A stretch of DNA of 64,000 bases from Petaurus breviceps papuanus (GCA_028583685.1 JAMXIF010001253.1:28149312-28213311); one strand, 5' to 3'; positions 31,631 to 43,010 are shown, counted from the first letter of the stretch. Numbers and translations: made by a program. The notes: generated by a model not told the origin, from the letters alone.

Positions 31631-33185
31631 TTATGGGATCCATTTGGCCTTTTGGTGGCTCTAGACCCAAGCTGAAAGTATTCTCTTTTTAGCATGCTTT
31701 CCTTTCTCCTCCCTCCATTACCTAGGGGTCTCCACGCAGAAGTCTAAGGATTCTATAGTGTCTAACTCCTTCTAGTATTGATTAGGCAATAGCTTGTACT
31801 TTGTATGCTCAGACTAGGGAGCAGTCTGAAGGAATCTTATGTCACTAAGCCCTCACATAAAGGATGGGAAAGAGAAAGTCAAGGAAGAGAAGTAAAGTAT
31901 TAGCCAACATTTTAGTGTGCCTATCACTGGCTTGCTGAGCTGTTGATATAACAAGAAATTAAAACCATCTATAGTTTGTTGGAAGGTGATAGAAAGCTCA
32001 GTGACAATGGTGAAAGGAGAAGAATGAGCTCTTCATTTTGTCCCTTTTTTTTGGGGGGGGGAGGGAGACTGGTGATGAAAGGGATATAGCTATTTTGAGT
32101 TCCCATGGATCAAAATCCCTACTAAAAGACCTCTCCATACTAGTGCTATTCTTGGTATCTGAACTGACTATTCCAGAATTATGATACCAAGACCATCCAT
32201 CTTAATATCTGTTGATGGATCATGGTACTTTGGTCCTGAATCTGTGTCCTTTTTAGAAGCAGGAGAAGAGTGGCCTCTGAGGCAGGCAAAGTGTTCTCCA
32301 CAGATGGTGAGGAGCTAGAAAGACAAAGTGATCTTGCAGCCTGCCTTTGAGCCACTGACTAATAGAATCGAAACAGAAAAAAAATCTCTTAGATTACAAT
32401 CCATCTATTTTCAAAGGCATATTAATGCACAAACAAGATGAGTATCCGTTAAAAGGTAATTTCCTGAAATATTCTCATGTGGAACGGATTGAAAATACTC
32501 AACTAGTCAAGAGAATTTTTTTTCATTATTTGAACTTCAAAAATCGTTTCACTCTTCACTTCTCTAACAGATGTGGCACATTCCAGAAACAAAATAGATG
32601 CCTGGTCCCAAAGAGTAAAACTGACCAATCTAAACACTGAGAATAGAGTTCAATATGTGAGGAATATAAAAACTAGGATTATCTAGCAGGGAGATTCCTC
32701 CAACTTATAGGATTTCCTTTTGGTATCGATCAGCTGCCATAAAAATGTCAAAGAATGCCACCAACCTTAACGGGATAATGTTTCTTTTCCTTAAATGACC
32801 CATGGGCTGGGAACATGTAAAATGAAGCTGGAAAGGTGGACTTCAGATATAAGGATATGCAGGAGATACAAATGAACAAAGTGGCAGTTTCTGACATTTG
32901 CCAGATTGTTCTGTTCCTTTCCTTCAGAAATACACAGTCCTTCCTTTCCTCCCTCTTCCATTCTGACTCTACTTCCTGAATGGTTTTGATAAAAACTAGA
33001 ATTTATTTTCCTTTAAAAGAGAGGCAGTGAGGTACAGGATTCCAAAATGGAGTCTGTTTGTTAGGGCACATTTGCTAGTGCTGGCTTTAGGGGAGCAGAT
33101 GTAAAAGCAAAAGGGTTAATGGGTTTGGGGGTTTGTTTTGTTTTCATAATACAATCCAAAGTATGTACTAGAGATCCCTGCATTT
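31631..33185. other. Unique DNA
   Basis: A T/G run lies at 32046-32064. No gene and no repeat family is recognised over about 1.5 kb. Confidence 0.4.
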
Positions 33186-33668
33186 TATTGGTGATTCAGT
33201 GGTATAGTGGATAGAGGGCTAGACCTGAAATCAGGGGTTTCATATAGGTAGCTGGGGGACACAGTGGATAGAGTGCTTGGACAGGAGGCTGGAAGATTCA
33301 TCTTCCTGAGTTCAACTCTGGCCTCAGACACTTACTAGTTGTGTGGCCCTGGGCAAGTCACTTGACCCTGTTTGTCTACATTTCCTCATCTGTAAAATGA
33401 TCTGGAAAAGGAAATGACATACCACTCCAGTGTCTCTGCCAAGAGAACCCCAGATGGAGTCACTAAGAGTCGGACACGACTTGAATGACTGAACAATAAC
33501 ATGAACAACAATGAATGTTAAATGGATAAATATTTCTCCTCCTTTTTTCCCCCAAGTTTCTCCTAAACCTTGTTGAACCTCTCTCTGACTGTTTCCTCAT
33601 CTATAAAATAAGGAAGTTGGACTTGATGACCTCAAAGCTCCCTTATTCAGCCCTAAATCTATGATGGA
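33186..33668 (+). mobile_element. CORE-SINE (Mon-1 type), split by a SINE
   Basis: The head GATTCAGTGGTATAGTGGAT (33190) and the later CTGTTTCCTCATCTATAAAA with GGACTTGATGACCTCAAAGC and CCCTAAATCTATGATGG belong together once the insertion at 33248-33500 is removed. Confidence 0.75.
33248..33500 (+). mobile_element. Long-form tRNA-head SINE
   Basis: GTAGCTGGGGGACACAGTGG head, AATGATCTGGAAAAGGAAAT middle and TTGAATGACTGAACAATAAC end. No sure target duplication. Confidence 0.88.
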
Positions 33669-33745
33669 TACTATCTATTATCTGTTAAATCTACCATCTA
33701 TTAAATCTATTATGGATACCAGTGGCACACAAGCTGTCCATCATT

Positions 33746-33916
33746 TATCCCTCATTCTAATTTTTTTTCTTTTCTTTTTTGGAGGCACTTGAAGTTAAGT
33801 GACCTGCCCAGGGTCATAAAGCTAGTAAGTATCTGAGACTGGATTTGAACTCTGGTCCTCCTGGCTCCAGGGCTGATGCTCTATCCACAATGCCACCTAG
33901 CTGCCCCTATCCCTCA
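33746..33916 (-). mobile_element. Short-form tRNA-head SINE with 9-bp duplication
   Basis: TTTTTTGGAGGCACTTGAAG, CCTGGCTCCAGGGCTGATGC and TGCCACCTAGCTGCCCC. TATCCCTCA flanks it at 33746-33754 and 33908-33916. The linker is shortened to AGTAAGTATCTGAG. Confidence 0.9.
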
Positions 33917-34039
33917 CTTGAACCACATGATTGACTCATATTTCTTTTCCAGATCATACATTTCTTAAATGATATCTTTTATACCCCCCACACAAAGATA
34001 TTACATATAAACATCAGGAAATCACCTCTGAGATCACAT

Positions 34040-34228
34040 AATATTAAACCAGGAATTAAAAGATCAGAGAACTAGATCCAATTTTATTGTAGAAGCTATG
34101 TAATATTGGGGGGGGGTGGATTACTTACTCTTTCTTGAGTCTCAGTTTCCTCATCTATGAAATGAGGGGCTTGACCTGAATAATCTCTATTATTCCTCCC
34201 AACTATCACATTTTGTGCTCCTACAGAC
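34040..34228 (+). mobile_element. CORE-SINE (Mon-1 type)
   Basis: CTCAGTTTCCTCATCTATGA and TCTCTATTATTCCTCCCAAC. A run of G at 34110-34118 sits in the body. Confidence 0.75.
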
Positions 34229-34317
34229 CACTCAACTTAGACCATATAAGCATATATATGCATCTCTTATGTGTATAGATTGTATACTGACAAAAAGTCT
34301 GCCTATCATTTCCCCCC

Positions 34318-34573
34318 ATTATAATAGCTAGCATTTATATAACAGTGTAAATTCTGCAAAGAATCTTACAAATATTATCTCATCTTTTCTTCAAAACAAC
34401 CCTGGGAGGTCGGTGCTATTATTATACCCATTTTTCAGATGAGGAAGCTGAGGCAGACAGACATTAAGTGACTCGCCCATAGTCACACAGGTAATAAGTG
34501 AAGCTAGATTTGAAATTGGGTTTTCCTGACTCCATGTCCAGCACCATATGCACTGAAACACCTAGCTGTCTCA
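34318..34573 (-). mobile_element. CORE-SINE (Mar-1 type), near full length
   Basis: AGCTAGCATTTATATAACAG, CAGATGAGGAAGCTGAGGCA and the head CACCTAGCTGTCTC read on the plus strand. Confidence 0.87.
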
Positions 34574-34784
34574 TTACCATAAGTATGGTAGAGGTTGTTG
34601 GAAGGTGAGCTCTAGCATGAAATTCACTTCAATATAATACAATTCATCCGTCACTTATTGTGTCTATGATTACATGCTCAGCAATAGTTGTCCAAGTACA
34701 TGCCACTAAACTGTATAGGTGAATGTGGAAAGAGAAGGACTTTTAAATGACATTATAGGAAGCTCATACTGACTTCCTTTTGAG

Positions 34785-34912
34785 AGGACTGTATAATATT
34801 TTTGTCCTTTTATCCTTGGCTCCTAGGACAGTGCCTAGTAGGAACTTAATTGAAGTTTTAAAAATTGAATTTGCTGGCTGAGTTAATGAGTGAATGAATG
34901 AATTGATCTAGT
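34785..34912 (+). mobile_element. L2 3' end
   Basis: GGCTCCTAGGACAGTGCCTA and a terminal GAAT tetranucleotide run (GAGTGAATGAATGAATTG). Confidence 0.65.
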
Positions 34913-35239
34913 AAAAAAAAAAAATCCATTCCATTGTGATTCCCATCACTGTTCCAACAACGCAAAACCTTAAAATTTCTTTCCAAATGTCTCTTAGTCA
35001 TCCATTCAAAGCCTTTTCTCCTCCCACGGCTTCCTTTTGTCTATGTTCTCTCAAACAATGCCTAGATGTTAGCTTTTTCCTGTTTTTTTTCTAATCCTTG
35101 TCTCCTTCATTTTGTATCCTGGTATCTGGGATTTTCACTTTTAAGAGGCATCTGACACTTTCATTTCACCCAACTCTAAGGAATCCAAAGAACTATTATT
35201 TATTTGTCATATCTTTGTAGATATTAACTAGATTCTATT

Positions 35240-35768
35240 TAAATTCAATTGTATTCAACCAGCATTTTTTTTTTCAAAAAGTACCTGTTAAATTCAAAGC
35301 ATTACTCTAGGTTCAAGAAACACAGAATCCAAAAGAAAACAGTCCCTGTCAGCAAGTAGCTTATATTCTAAGTTACTTCTACATGAATAAGTACCTGATT
35401 GAACATGTACAGTCAATGCAAAATCGAAACAAGGTAAAGTGAGAGGGGGAGAGCATGAGAACACTAACAGCTGGGAAGATCAGGGGAGTTGGGACTTTAG
35501 CTGAGATTGAAAGAAAGGCAGAAATGTCAAGAGGTTGAAATGAGGAGGGAAGAGTATCAGAGGCATAGGAGACAGCCTAGCCAAAGGCGTGGAGGTAGGA
35601 AAGGGAATGTCATATATGGGGAATTGTAAGTATGCCAGTTTGTCTGGAAAGTAGATCATGTGAGGGGGGAGTAATGTGAAAACAGTCTGGGAAATAATTT
35701 GGAACAAGATTGTGGAGAGCAAAACAGAGAAGTTTGTATCTTATAGAAACGAGAAAGACTAGAGCAGG
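35240..35768 (-). mobile_element. Long L2-type LINE 3' region
   Basis: AGTCCCTGTCAGCAAGTAGC, AGATTGAAAGAAAGGCAGAA, GGCATAGGAGACAGCCTAGC, GTGAGGGGGGAGTAATGTGA and AAAACAGAGAAGTTTGTATC run collinearly. The 80-codon frame here is antisense noise. Confidence 0.82.
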
Positions 35769-35769
35769 G

Positions 35770-35868
35770 ATCAGATATTATCTAACTTGTATCTTACCTA
35801 GGATCTAGCATCACATTCTGCAGTTATTAGGTGCTTAATAAATGTCCTTTTATTTTCATTGAACTACA
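35770..35868 (+). mobile_element. L2 3' end
   Basis: GTTATTAGGTGCTTAATAAA marks the end of an opposite-strand copy that abuts the preceding L2. Confidence 0.65.
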
Positions 35869-36544
35869 CAGCTCAGCTATTTTGTCCTTTGGGGAATTAA
35901 GTAGACCTTCATTATCACCGTTCTCACTTCATCCTTTCAAAAAATGCCCTTGATTCAAAACCACCCTCTTTAAAGAAAAAACAAAAAAACCAAACCAGGT
36001 GAACACAACTCACTCTTCTAGCAGTCTATCTCTTTATGCCCTCCTGTTTTCTTGCTTTGTTTCTCCAACATTGACTTGCTATTCACTCCTCTGACTTCCT
36101 CAGGACTGCTCAGCCATTTTTTTTTTTCTGTCTGATGCCTTCATTTTTTTTCTAAGCTGTGAACAACCATTGTGGAAAACCACCAAGTGGAAAGAGATTT
36201 GTGATGAATGCCCACCCTTAATGTGTGTCCTGTAACTTCTGTGTCAGAGTTTAAGAACTAGAGCCTGTCTACCTCACTGGGCTAATTTGTCCCACATCAA
36301 TAGACCATAAGATCACGCTCCCACATCTTACAATCTCCCACGTAAGAGTGCGAGCCCACAACACTCCAGAATGATCCCACACCCCACATCAGTAGTCCAT
36401 CTGCCAGGGTGGTCCAGGCTGCATCCTGGGAAGGCCTGCCAGCAGTTTATGGTTGACTACTGAGCAACTGAAGAAATTGGAAGTGTGTTGGGATTTCATG
36501 GGAACCTACTCAAGAGAGGGGGAGGCAAGACAAAAATCAGGAGA
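35869..36544. other. Unique DNA
   Basis: A-rich near 35968, T runs at 36117 and 36145. The central part (36160-36470) has higher GC but no frame with a domain. Confidence 0.4.
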
Positions 36545-36695
36545 CAGATAAGCCATTCATTCAGCTCTTATTATATGCCAAGCACTGTGCTAAACACTGA
36601 GGATACAAATCAAAGCAATCAGGACAGTGCTTCTCCTCAAGGGGCTGATATTTTAAGGGGGATAGACAACATATAAAGGGGAACCAGGGAATGGG
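36545..36695 (-). mobile_element. L2 3' end
   Basis: TATGCCAAGCACTGTGCTAA, CTCAAGGGGCTGATATTTTA and GATAGACAACATATAAAGGG. Confidence 0.82.
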
Positions 36696-37309
36696 TTGCT
36701 TGTATACAAAAAGGATGAGATGGAAACTAATGTTGAGATCAGAGATAGCCACCATGTATCTCTTGTTCATACAAAGAATTACTCCATTATCCTTTATTGT
36801 ATCATCTATATATTATGTCAGAGTCAGCATGACAGTGAGTTAAGGACTGTCCTGTCCTAGAGAGATGCTAGTTGTGGGAGCACAGGTAAATCATAGAACT
36901 TTTTGAGGCCTTTAGTGTCTCCCTAAGACAAAACTGTTGATGAAATGAAATGGAAAGCACCTAGCACATTGTCTGGCACATAATAGCTGCTTTAAACACC
37001 TGTTCCCTTCCCCGTGTTGTCTGTCTTTCTGCCTGCATGTCTGTCTGTTCACCTTGATAGATACAAATATACTTGCAAATTCCTGGGAAAGAAGAAAGAA
37101 GGTGTCAGATCAGGATGTTTGATGAAAAAAAGGAGAATTGATCAATGGGGAGGCAAAAGGTGGAAAGAACAAAAAGCCAATAAGAAACTTCATCTACTTC
37201 AAAAGTTTTTTCAGAGCTATATTTTAATAATATATCTGATAATTTTAACTACATGCTTTTGCTTCCATCAATTAATAAAATCCTATTTTTCTTCTGATTT
37301 CCTTAAAAA
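36696..37309. other. Unique DNA with a small L2/SINE tail
   Basis: AGCACATTGTCTGGCACATA near 36963 is a plus-strand terminus scrap. The 154-codon frame at 37014-37478 is low-complexity and AT-driven, so it is not called. Confidence 0.4.
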
Positions 37310-37496
37310 ACCTATATGTATAAAGTTATATATACATTATAAAATAAATACATATGTATATACACATAATACATATGTGCACATAAATAATGCGTATATA
37401 AATGCACAAATACATTGTATAATATGCAAAGAGCCATGTATGTGTATATTATATGTCCATGTGTATATATATATATAATGTACTTGTACATATGTT
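37310..37496. repeat. ATACAT-type simple repeat
   Basis: Degenerate alternation of TA, CA and TG over about 185 bp. Confidence 0.85.
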
Positions 37497-38472
37497 TATC
37501 TCTGTTAGAAATCCCCAGAAGTATGGTTTTCTTTCATTAACTAATGGATTAGGAGTATATTTCTGTTAAAATAATTAAATACACTATTGATCCCTGGGAA
37601 ATCTTATGAAGTAGATGAAGTTTCTCTTTGGCCCTTCATTCCTCCCGCCCTCTGCTTCCTCCTTTACCAGTCACTTTTTTTAACATACATCCTGATCAGA
37701 ACCTCCCCTCTCCTTCCCCAGACTTTTTTGCCCCTAACATTTCTAAGAAATTTTTCCCTTCCCCCAAGGGAATCAAGTTGCTATTGGAAGACAACATCTG
37801 GGCCCATCTTCCTCATTGGTGGCTCCTTGCTTTCCTACCCAACCACCCACAACTTATCTCTACCTCTGTCCCCTTCCTTCTCACCACTAAACCTTCCTGC
37901 CTTATATCTCATTCCATCACCTCCCAGTTCATTGTGCTTTCCACAGACTCATTCTGTATTTCTCTTCTCTACTCTCCTGCTTACCATTTTCTCTCACTAG
38001 AAACAAAAATTATTAAGTTACAATATGCATGAGCTACTGATTAAATTTTTCCCATGATTCTTTTTCATACATAGTGACAAGTTTTAGTTGGGGATAACCA
38101 ATAGGAAATGTTAAAGGAAATTGAATCCCATTGTTTAGATTCATGTTTACGGATCCCATGTTTAGAGCATATCCATGTTCCTTCAGAGGGAGAACAGATA
38201 AATGGTAAGATATATAAAATCATTTCTCAAGAGCCCACTTCAGATTTAGCATAACTCAGTGGTCTAAAGCACCATGATCAAATGATGACTGCCATGTCAG
38301 TCAGCAGACCCTAAAAGCAATGGCATAACTTGAAAAAGCACATGCCTCCAAAATTTCCCTACCTTTGGACCCCAGCTTGCTTCCTAATAATAATAAAAAA
38401 ATCACATGTCTGTAGTAACTTACAGCAGAGACCTTCAGGTTTCATACTGCCCACAATACTCCCCAGTGTGGA
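37497..38472. other. Unique DNA with a pyrimidine-rich tract
   Basis: 37620-37990 is strongly CT-rich on the plus strand and yields two overlapping frames of about 135 codons in different phases. That is expected from a stop-poor composition and is not evidence of a gene. Confidence 0.45.
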
Positions 38473-38640
38473 GGAATCAGATGAAAATATAGTTGGGAAA
38501 TATATAACAAAATAGATAAAAAATAAAATCAAACATAGATAATGTTAATATATGGTTTTCTATGTCAATATGTACCCACAGGGATCCTTGTATATGCGTT
38601 AGTGGCCCTATTTTCTATATGAGCTTGACATCACTGATTT
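38473..38640 (+). mobile_element. Dispersed repeat, copy A (DNA-transposon-like)
   Basis: AACAAAATAGATAAAAAATA, AACATAGATAATGTTAATAT, GTCAATATGTACCCACAGGG and GAGCTTGACATCACTGAT follow the same order as copy B at 47071. Confidence 0.65.
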
Positions 38641-38657
38641 AAGGTATTTAAAAAAAC

Positions 38658-38832
38658 ACTTGTATCACAATAACCTCTTGAGAGAGGCAGTAGCAGAATC
38701 CCCATTTTACAGATGAAGAAAGAAGGACTGAATGATTTGCCCATGTAATATAAGTGCCGGGGCCAGTATTCAAATCTGGCTTTACTGACTCTAGGTCCAG
38801 CATTCTTTCTATTACACCAGACTGCTGTTTAA
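38658..38832 (-). mobile_element. CORE-SINE (MIR type)
   Basis: CCCATTTTACAGATGAAGAA and GGCTTTACTGACTCTAGGTC. Confidence 0.78.
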
Positions 38833-38879
38833 GGCAAAGAATATGAAGAACTTCACGTTCTTGCCTAGTTCATTCTTTA

Positions 38880-39095
38880 TCTAGTTGACAGATTGATATG
38901 CCTAGGACACAAGTTTGACCATGTCACTGTCTTGTTCAAGCAACTTCAGTGGTTCCCTATAGTTCCTAAGATGAAATGCAAATTCCTCTGTTTATCTCTT
39001 AAATAATAATTCACTTTCATTGTACTCTCTCTCCTCATTTCCACTACTTGAAATCTCTTTCCATATCAGCTCAAGTGACATCTCCAACTAGAAAA
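38880..39095 (+). mobile_element. L2-type LINE internal fragment
   Basis: AAGTTTGACCATGTCACTGT, CTTCAGTGGTTCCCTATAGT and CAGCTCAAGTGACATCTCC. Confidence 0.72.
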
Positions 39096-39127
39096 TGGGC
39101 TAAATATATTGGGAAAGTTATTTTGCT

Positions 39128-39380
39128 TAAAGACCAATAATTTATATTTATATAGCACTTGATGACTTTCTATATATTCTCTAATTTCATTCTTGCAATA
39201 ACCCTGGGAGGCAGAAAAAGAAGTTATTAGCCCCATTTTACAAATGAGAAAATAGAGCCAAAGAGGGGTCAAGTAGTCCCAACTCTCTCAAAGTTGCATA
39301 GTTAGTAAATGTTGGAACAAGGATTTAACTCCACATCTTCTGACTACAAGTGCAGTGTTCTATATCCTATGCTCCAGCTA
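39128..39380 (-). mobile_element. CORE-SINE (Mar-1 type)
   Basis: ATTTATATTTATATAGCACT, ACCCTGGGAGGCAGAAAAAG, CCATTTTACAAATGAGAAAA and CTTCTGACTACAAGTGCAGT. Confidence 0.8.
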
Positions 39381-39794
39381 ACTATACAGTGAAATTTGAG
39401 ATATGGTCACAGATCCAGTCTCTCCTACCTCTATATCTCTACCTCTCACTATATCTTTCCAATTTTCCCTGCCACAGTACCTCAGATTTCCACTTTTCTC
39501 ATTCATTTAGTTAAATTACTAAAGAGTCTCCCAAATGTCATATGGGAGAAATAAAATGTTAGGCCATTATCAGCCACATTTTAGCTCAAGTGAGTTCATC
39601 AGACTAAAATCTGTTTACTATAGAGGCATTGAAAGGATGGTTTTTAGAACCTCCTTCTCCTAACCCATCAGATACCAAGAGTAAAATGTACTACCGAAGA
39701 CAGCTTTGTTTGTTCTGAGGATATACAGATAGGGTGAATTCTCAGTTCCCCTCTTTTCTGCTCCTTAATTGGGCTTTGTGTACAAAGTCTTTCA
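39381..39794. other. Unique DNA, possibly worn L2 at the left
   Basis: 39410-39545 has L2-like pyrimidine-rich words (CCAGTCTCTCCTACCTCT), but I cannot anchor them firmly. The rest is unassigned. Confidence 0.35.
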
Positions 39795-40026
39795 AGTTCA
39801 ATTTCAGTATTTATTAAGCACTATATACAAAGAAGTATTGAGTTATGCAAGATATAATAATAAAATGAAACCATCCCTCAGGGAGCTTACATTTTGGTAC
39901 CCAAATAGCTATAGTATAAGCTGATTAAAGGAGGATGAAAGCTCTAAAAACTAGTAGGAATTGAGGAAGATTTCCCCCCTCAAAAAAAGTGGTACTTGAT
40001 CTAAGCCTTAAAAGAAGATAAAGATT
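39795..40026 (-). mobile_element. L2 3' end
   Basis: TATTTATTAAGCACTATATA, TCAGGGAGCTTACATTTTGG and GATCTAAGCCTTAAAAGAAG. Confidence 0.75.
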
Positions 40027-40270
40027 TTGTCAGGTTCAATCATTTCATATTGCTCTCCTGAATGCACTCTGTGCTAGTCATACTAGACTGCCAGTTATTT
40101 TTCATATATAATATCCCATCTCCCACCTCCATGTAGTATCCTAAGTCTAGAATGCATTCCTTCCTCATGTTCCTAACTTCCTTCAAAACACAGCTCAGAT
40201 ACTACCTCCTAGATAAGGCAGTTACAGGTCTTCCCATTTGTTAGTTCTCTCTCCCACTTGAAATTACTTT

Positions 40271-40434
40271 ATTTTTTTTCTTTTTTGGGGGAGGAAGGGA
40301 AAGGCAGGGCAATTGGGGTTGTGACTTGCTCAAGGTCACACAACTAGTAAGTGTTAAGTGTCTGAGGCCACATTTGAACTCAGATCCTCCTGACTCCAGG
40401 GCTGGTGCTCTATTCACTGAGTCACCTAGCTACC
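40271..40434 (-). mobile_element. Short-form tRNA-head SINE
   Basis: GGCAGGGCAATTGGGGTTGT, AGTAAGTGTTAAGTGTCTGA and TCACCTAGCTACC. The T-rich start is its A tail on the other strand. No clear duplication is seen. Confidence 0.88.
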
Positions 40435-40580
40435 ATACTACTGTTACATCTACTATTACTACTACTATTTCTACAACTGCTACTACTTCTACAACTACTA
40501 CTGGCTACTATTACTACTATTATTACTACTACTACCTGTTCTATTACTGCAACTACTTATAATAATAGTGATGATAACAG
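40435..40580. repeat. ACT/TAC trinucleotide microsatellite, about 145 bp
   Basis: Imperfect ACT/TAC units with ATT variants. It joins directly to a minus-strand CORE-SINE, so it is that element's expanded 3' tail. The two frames over it are repeat artefacts. Confidence 0.88.
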
Positions 40581-40818
40581 CATTTTCATAGTGGTTTAAG
40601 GTTTGCAGGGCACTTTAGAATTACATCTCATTTTATCCTCACTATAACCCTGGGAGATAGGTGCTGTTATTATCCTCATTGTACAGATGGGGGAAATGAA
40701 GTAAACAGGTTAAATGACTTGCCCATAGACACTCAACTAGTAATTGAGGCCAAATTTTAACTCAGCTCTTCCTGACTCCAAGTTCAACATTCTATCTACT
40801 GCGCCACCTAGCTGCCTC
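40581..40818 (-). mobile_element. CORE-SINE (Mar-1 type)
   Basis: GTTTAAGGTTTGCAGGGCAC, TGTACAGATGGGGGAAATGA and the head GCGCCACCTAGCTGCCTC. Confidence 0.88.
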
Positions 40819-41108
40819 TGATAATACTTAGTATTTATAGTACTTGAAGTTTTGCAAAGTGATTTCTTTCTGTCCCCACAACAACCCTAGCAGGGACTCC
40901 GTCCTCTCAGTTACCTTAAGTTTCTGTAATGGTTGGAATATCCTCACTTTACAGATGAGGAAACTGAGGCAGTTAAAGTTAGCCTTGCGGCTTGTGACTT
41001 GCCTATGATCACAAAAGTAAGTAGTAAGAATCGAAAGCTGGATTTAAATTCAGAACTATCCTGACCCCAAGTTCAGTTACTCGATCCACTGGGCCACCAA
41101 GGTGTCTA
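40819..41108 (-). mobile_element. CORE-SINE (Mar-1 type), abutting the previous one
   Basis: GATAATACTTAGTATTTATA, TTTACAGATGAGGAAACTGA and a head ending GGCCACCAAGGTGTCTAG. It is more diverged and is extended near 40900-40940. Confidence 0.85.
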
Positions 41109-41199
41109 GTAATACTACTAATCATAAAATATTATATATACATACACATAAACATGTGTACATATGCATGTATCTACATAGTGCTCAACTGCATATTGA

Positions 41200-41260
41200 C
41201 TCCATGGCCAATAGTCATGTGGTCTTTTTGTTCTTGAAATGGTTTCATTATTTTCCTTTC
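41200..41260 (+). repeat. 61-bp unclassified repeat, copy 1
   Basis: TCATGTGGTCTTTTTGTTCT and GAAATGGTTTCATTATTTTC match 42099-42160 at roughly 80 percent or better. Family unknown. Confidence 0.6.
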
Positions 41261-41404
41261 CATCATGTCCTTTGATGTACCTCCTTTCCCTTCCCCCCTT
41301 TTCAGCTTCCTTTTGTGTGTTTTCTCCCCCCATTAGATTGTAAGCTCCTCGAGAGCAGGGACTATATTTCTTTTTCTTATCTGTATCCCCAATGCTTAGC
41401 ACAG

Positions 41405-41673
41405 TGGATTGTACATTGTTGTTTAGTCATTTGAGTCATACCCCCTCTTTGTAACTCCATTTTGGGGGTTTTCTTAGCAAGGATACTGGTGTAATTTGCC
41501 ATTTCCTTCTCCAGTTCATTTTACAGATGAGGAAGTTGAGACAAACAGGATTAAGTGATTTATCCAGGGTCACAAAACTAGTACAGGTCTGAAGCTAGAT
41601 TTGAACTTGGGTTTTCCTAATTATTGGTCTACTGTTTAGCCACTGTTCCACCAAGCTGCCCTGGATGGTACAT
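41405..41673 (-). mobile_element. Long-form tRNA-head SINE with 12-bp duplication
   Basis: Body 41417-41661 (TTTGCCATTTCCTTCTCCAG, CAGATGAGGAAGTTGAGACA, CACCAAGCTGCCC). The flanks TGGATTGTACAT and TGGATGGTACAT differ at one base, and the host is the L2 terminus. Confidence 0.92.
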
Positions 41674-41720
41674 AGTATGTGCTAAATAAATATTTCTTGA
41701 CTACCTATTAATTCATAAAA

Positions 41721-42784
41721 CACCCATATATGTACATTACATATATAACAATATATATATACATTTTAAAATACAAAGTAATATACAGTCTCATTGGGCA
41801 TTAGGCCATTATGAGCAAAATACAAAATAATTCAGTCAGAGTTATTGAATGGCTTTGTCTGAGACCATGGCACGTCCTAACACTTTCCTCCTCTAGTAAA
41901 AAAAATATAGATTTTTAGTATTCATAACTGTTTTCTGTCATAGTTCAGAGTTCAGTGTTAGTTTAAAAAGTTGATCCCAGGAGGCTCCTGTTTGAAGATG
42001 GTCGTTTGCTGACTAGGACTTCATAGAAGGCCTTCTTTGATCTCTACACATGTGTCCAACTGTTATGTCATCCTGTCATGTCCATTCGACAGAAAGGCCC
42101 CATGGTCGATAATTATGTGGTCTTTTTGTTCTTGAAATGGCTTCGTTATTTTTCTTTCTGTAAGCAACTCAGAGAATTTTGGGTTTCCCAAAAGAAAATG
42201 CAAATGCTTGACAGGTACATATTTTGTACTGTGTGATGCCACATTTAATATTTGTTGGGCTTTTTCATTTAGAAAATGAACATTCTAATATTGGACAGAG
42301 CCGGTATTACAAAATTCAAAAGTCCTTTCTGCTAAGTGAGCAGCAGAGAAGCAGTGGTATGAAAGAGGAAGCAGTCACAGAGAATATAATGGTCTGTTAA
42401 CAATGAACATACTCATAACTTAGACCATACAGCTTCTAGTTGAAAAGTATTTGTTATTATGTAACTTCTCAGCAATATAAAAGATGTCATTAAGGAATCA
42501 TATGACAAGAAAAAAATTGCCTGGTCATAGAAATAGAGTGAGGAATAACCAATGACCAGACCACTGATTTTCACACGATGTCAAGAAATTGAGAGCTAGG
42601 CACTCAAAACATCGTAGGAGGAGTGGGACATCATGTCACCAACCTAAGTGAAGACATAAGGGAGGGCATAGACAAGAGTCACCCAAGCATTGGATGGGTT
42701 ATAATTTGCCTCAGCAGAGGGAGGACCTACAGATCCCAAATTCATCAGACTATTGAAATGCTCTGTGACTGACTCCAGTTCACA
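41721..42784. other. Unique DNA with a second copy of the 61-bp repeat
   Basis: TA-rich simple sequence near 41728-41775. The 61-bp repeat recurs at 42099-42160. The block 42160-42770 matches nothing I know. Confidence 0.4.
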
Positions 42785-43010
42785 AACTGGCAGAAATTTG
42801 GAAGGAACCTCGAAGGTCATCTAGTCCAACTGATACTGGCTTGTCTTGATAAATGCTTACAGGCTTTTTGTTTTGTTTTGTTTATTTTTCCAGCTCTTTG
42901 TGCCTGGTTATTTATATGTCTAGTCAATTAGAATGTGAGCTCCTTGAGGGCAGGGACCAAGTTTCTGCCTTTCTTAGTGTCCTTAGAGCTTAGCACAGTG
43001 CCTCACGTAA
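42785..43010 (+). mobile_element. CORE-SINE scrap and L2 3' end
   Basis: GGTCATCTAGTCCAACTGAT (minus, 42785-42840) precedes GAATGTGAGCTCCTTGAGGG and GAGCTTAGCACAGTGCCTCA (plus L2 terminus, 42925-43005). Confidence 0.75.

Larger units (their letters stand above)
40040..41720 (+). mobile_element. L2-type LINE 3' region broken up by at least four insertions
   Basis: L2 parts lie at 40040-40268 (GAATGCATTCCTTCCTCATG, ACACAGCTCAGATACTACCT), about 41109-41180 (ACATACACATAAACATGTGT), 41320-41404 (TTGTAAGCTCCTCGAGAGCA) and 41674-41720 (GTGCTAAATAAATATTTCTT). Between them stand a short-form SINE, two CORE-SINEs with an expanded triplet tail, a 61-bp unknown repeat and a long-form SINE. Confidence 0.65.

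Noticed and set aside
37014-37478. 154-codon frame ending in Tyr/Ile-rich sequence
   Set aside because: The second half is a translated TA/CA simple repeat; no domain in the first half.
37587-38032. Two overlapping frames of 134-137 codons
   Set aside because: They occupy different phases of a CT-rich tract, where stop codons are rare by composition.
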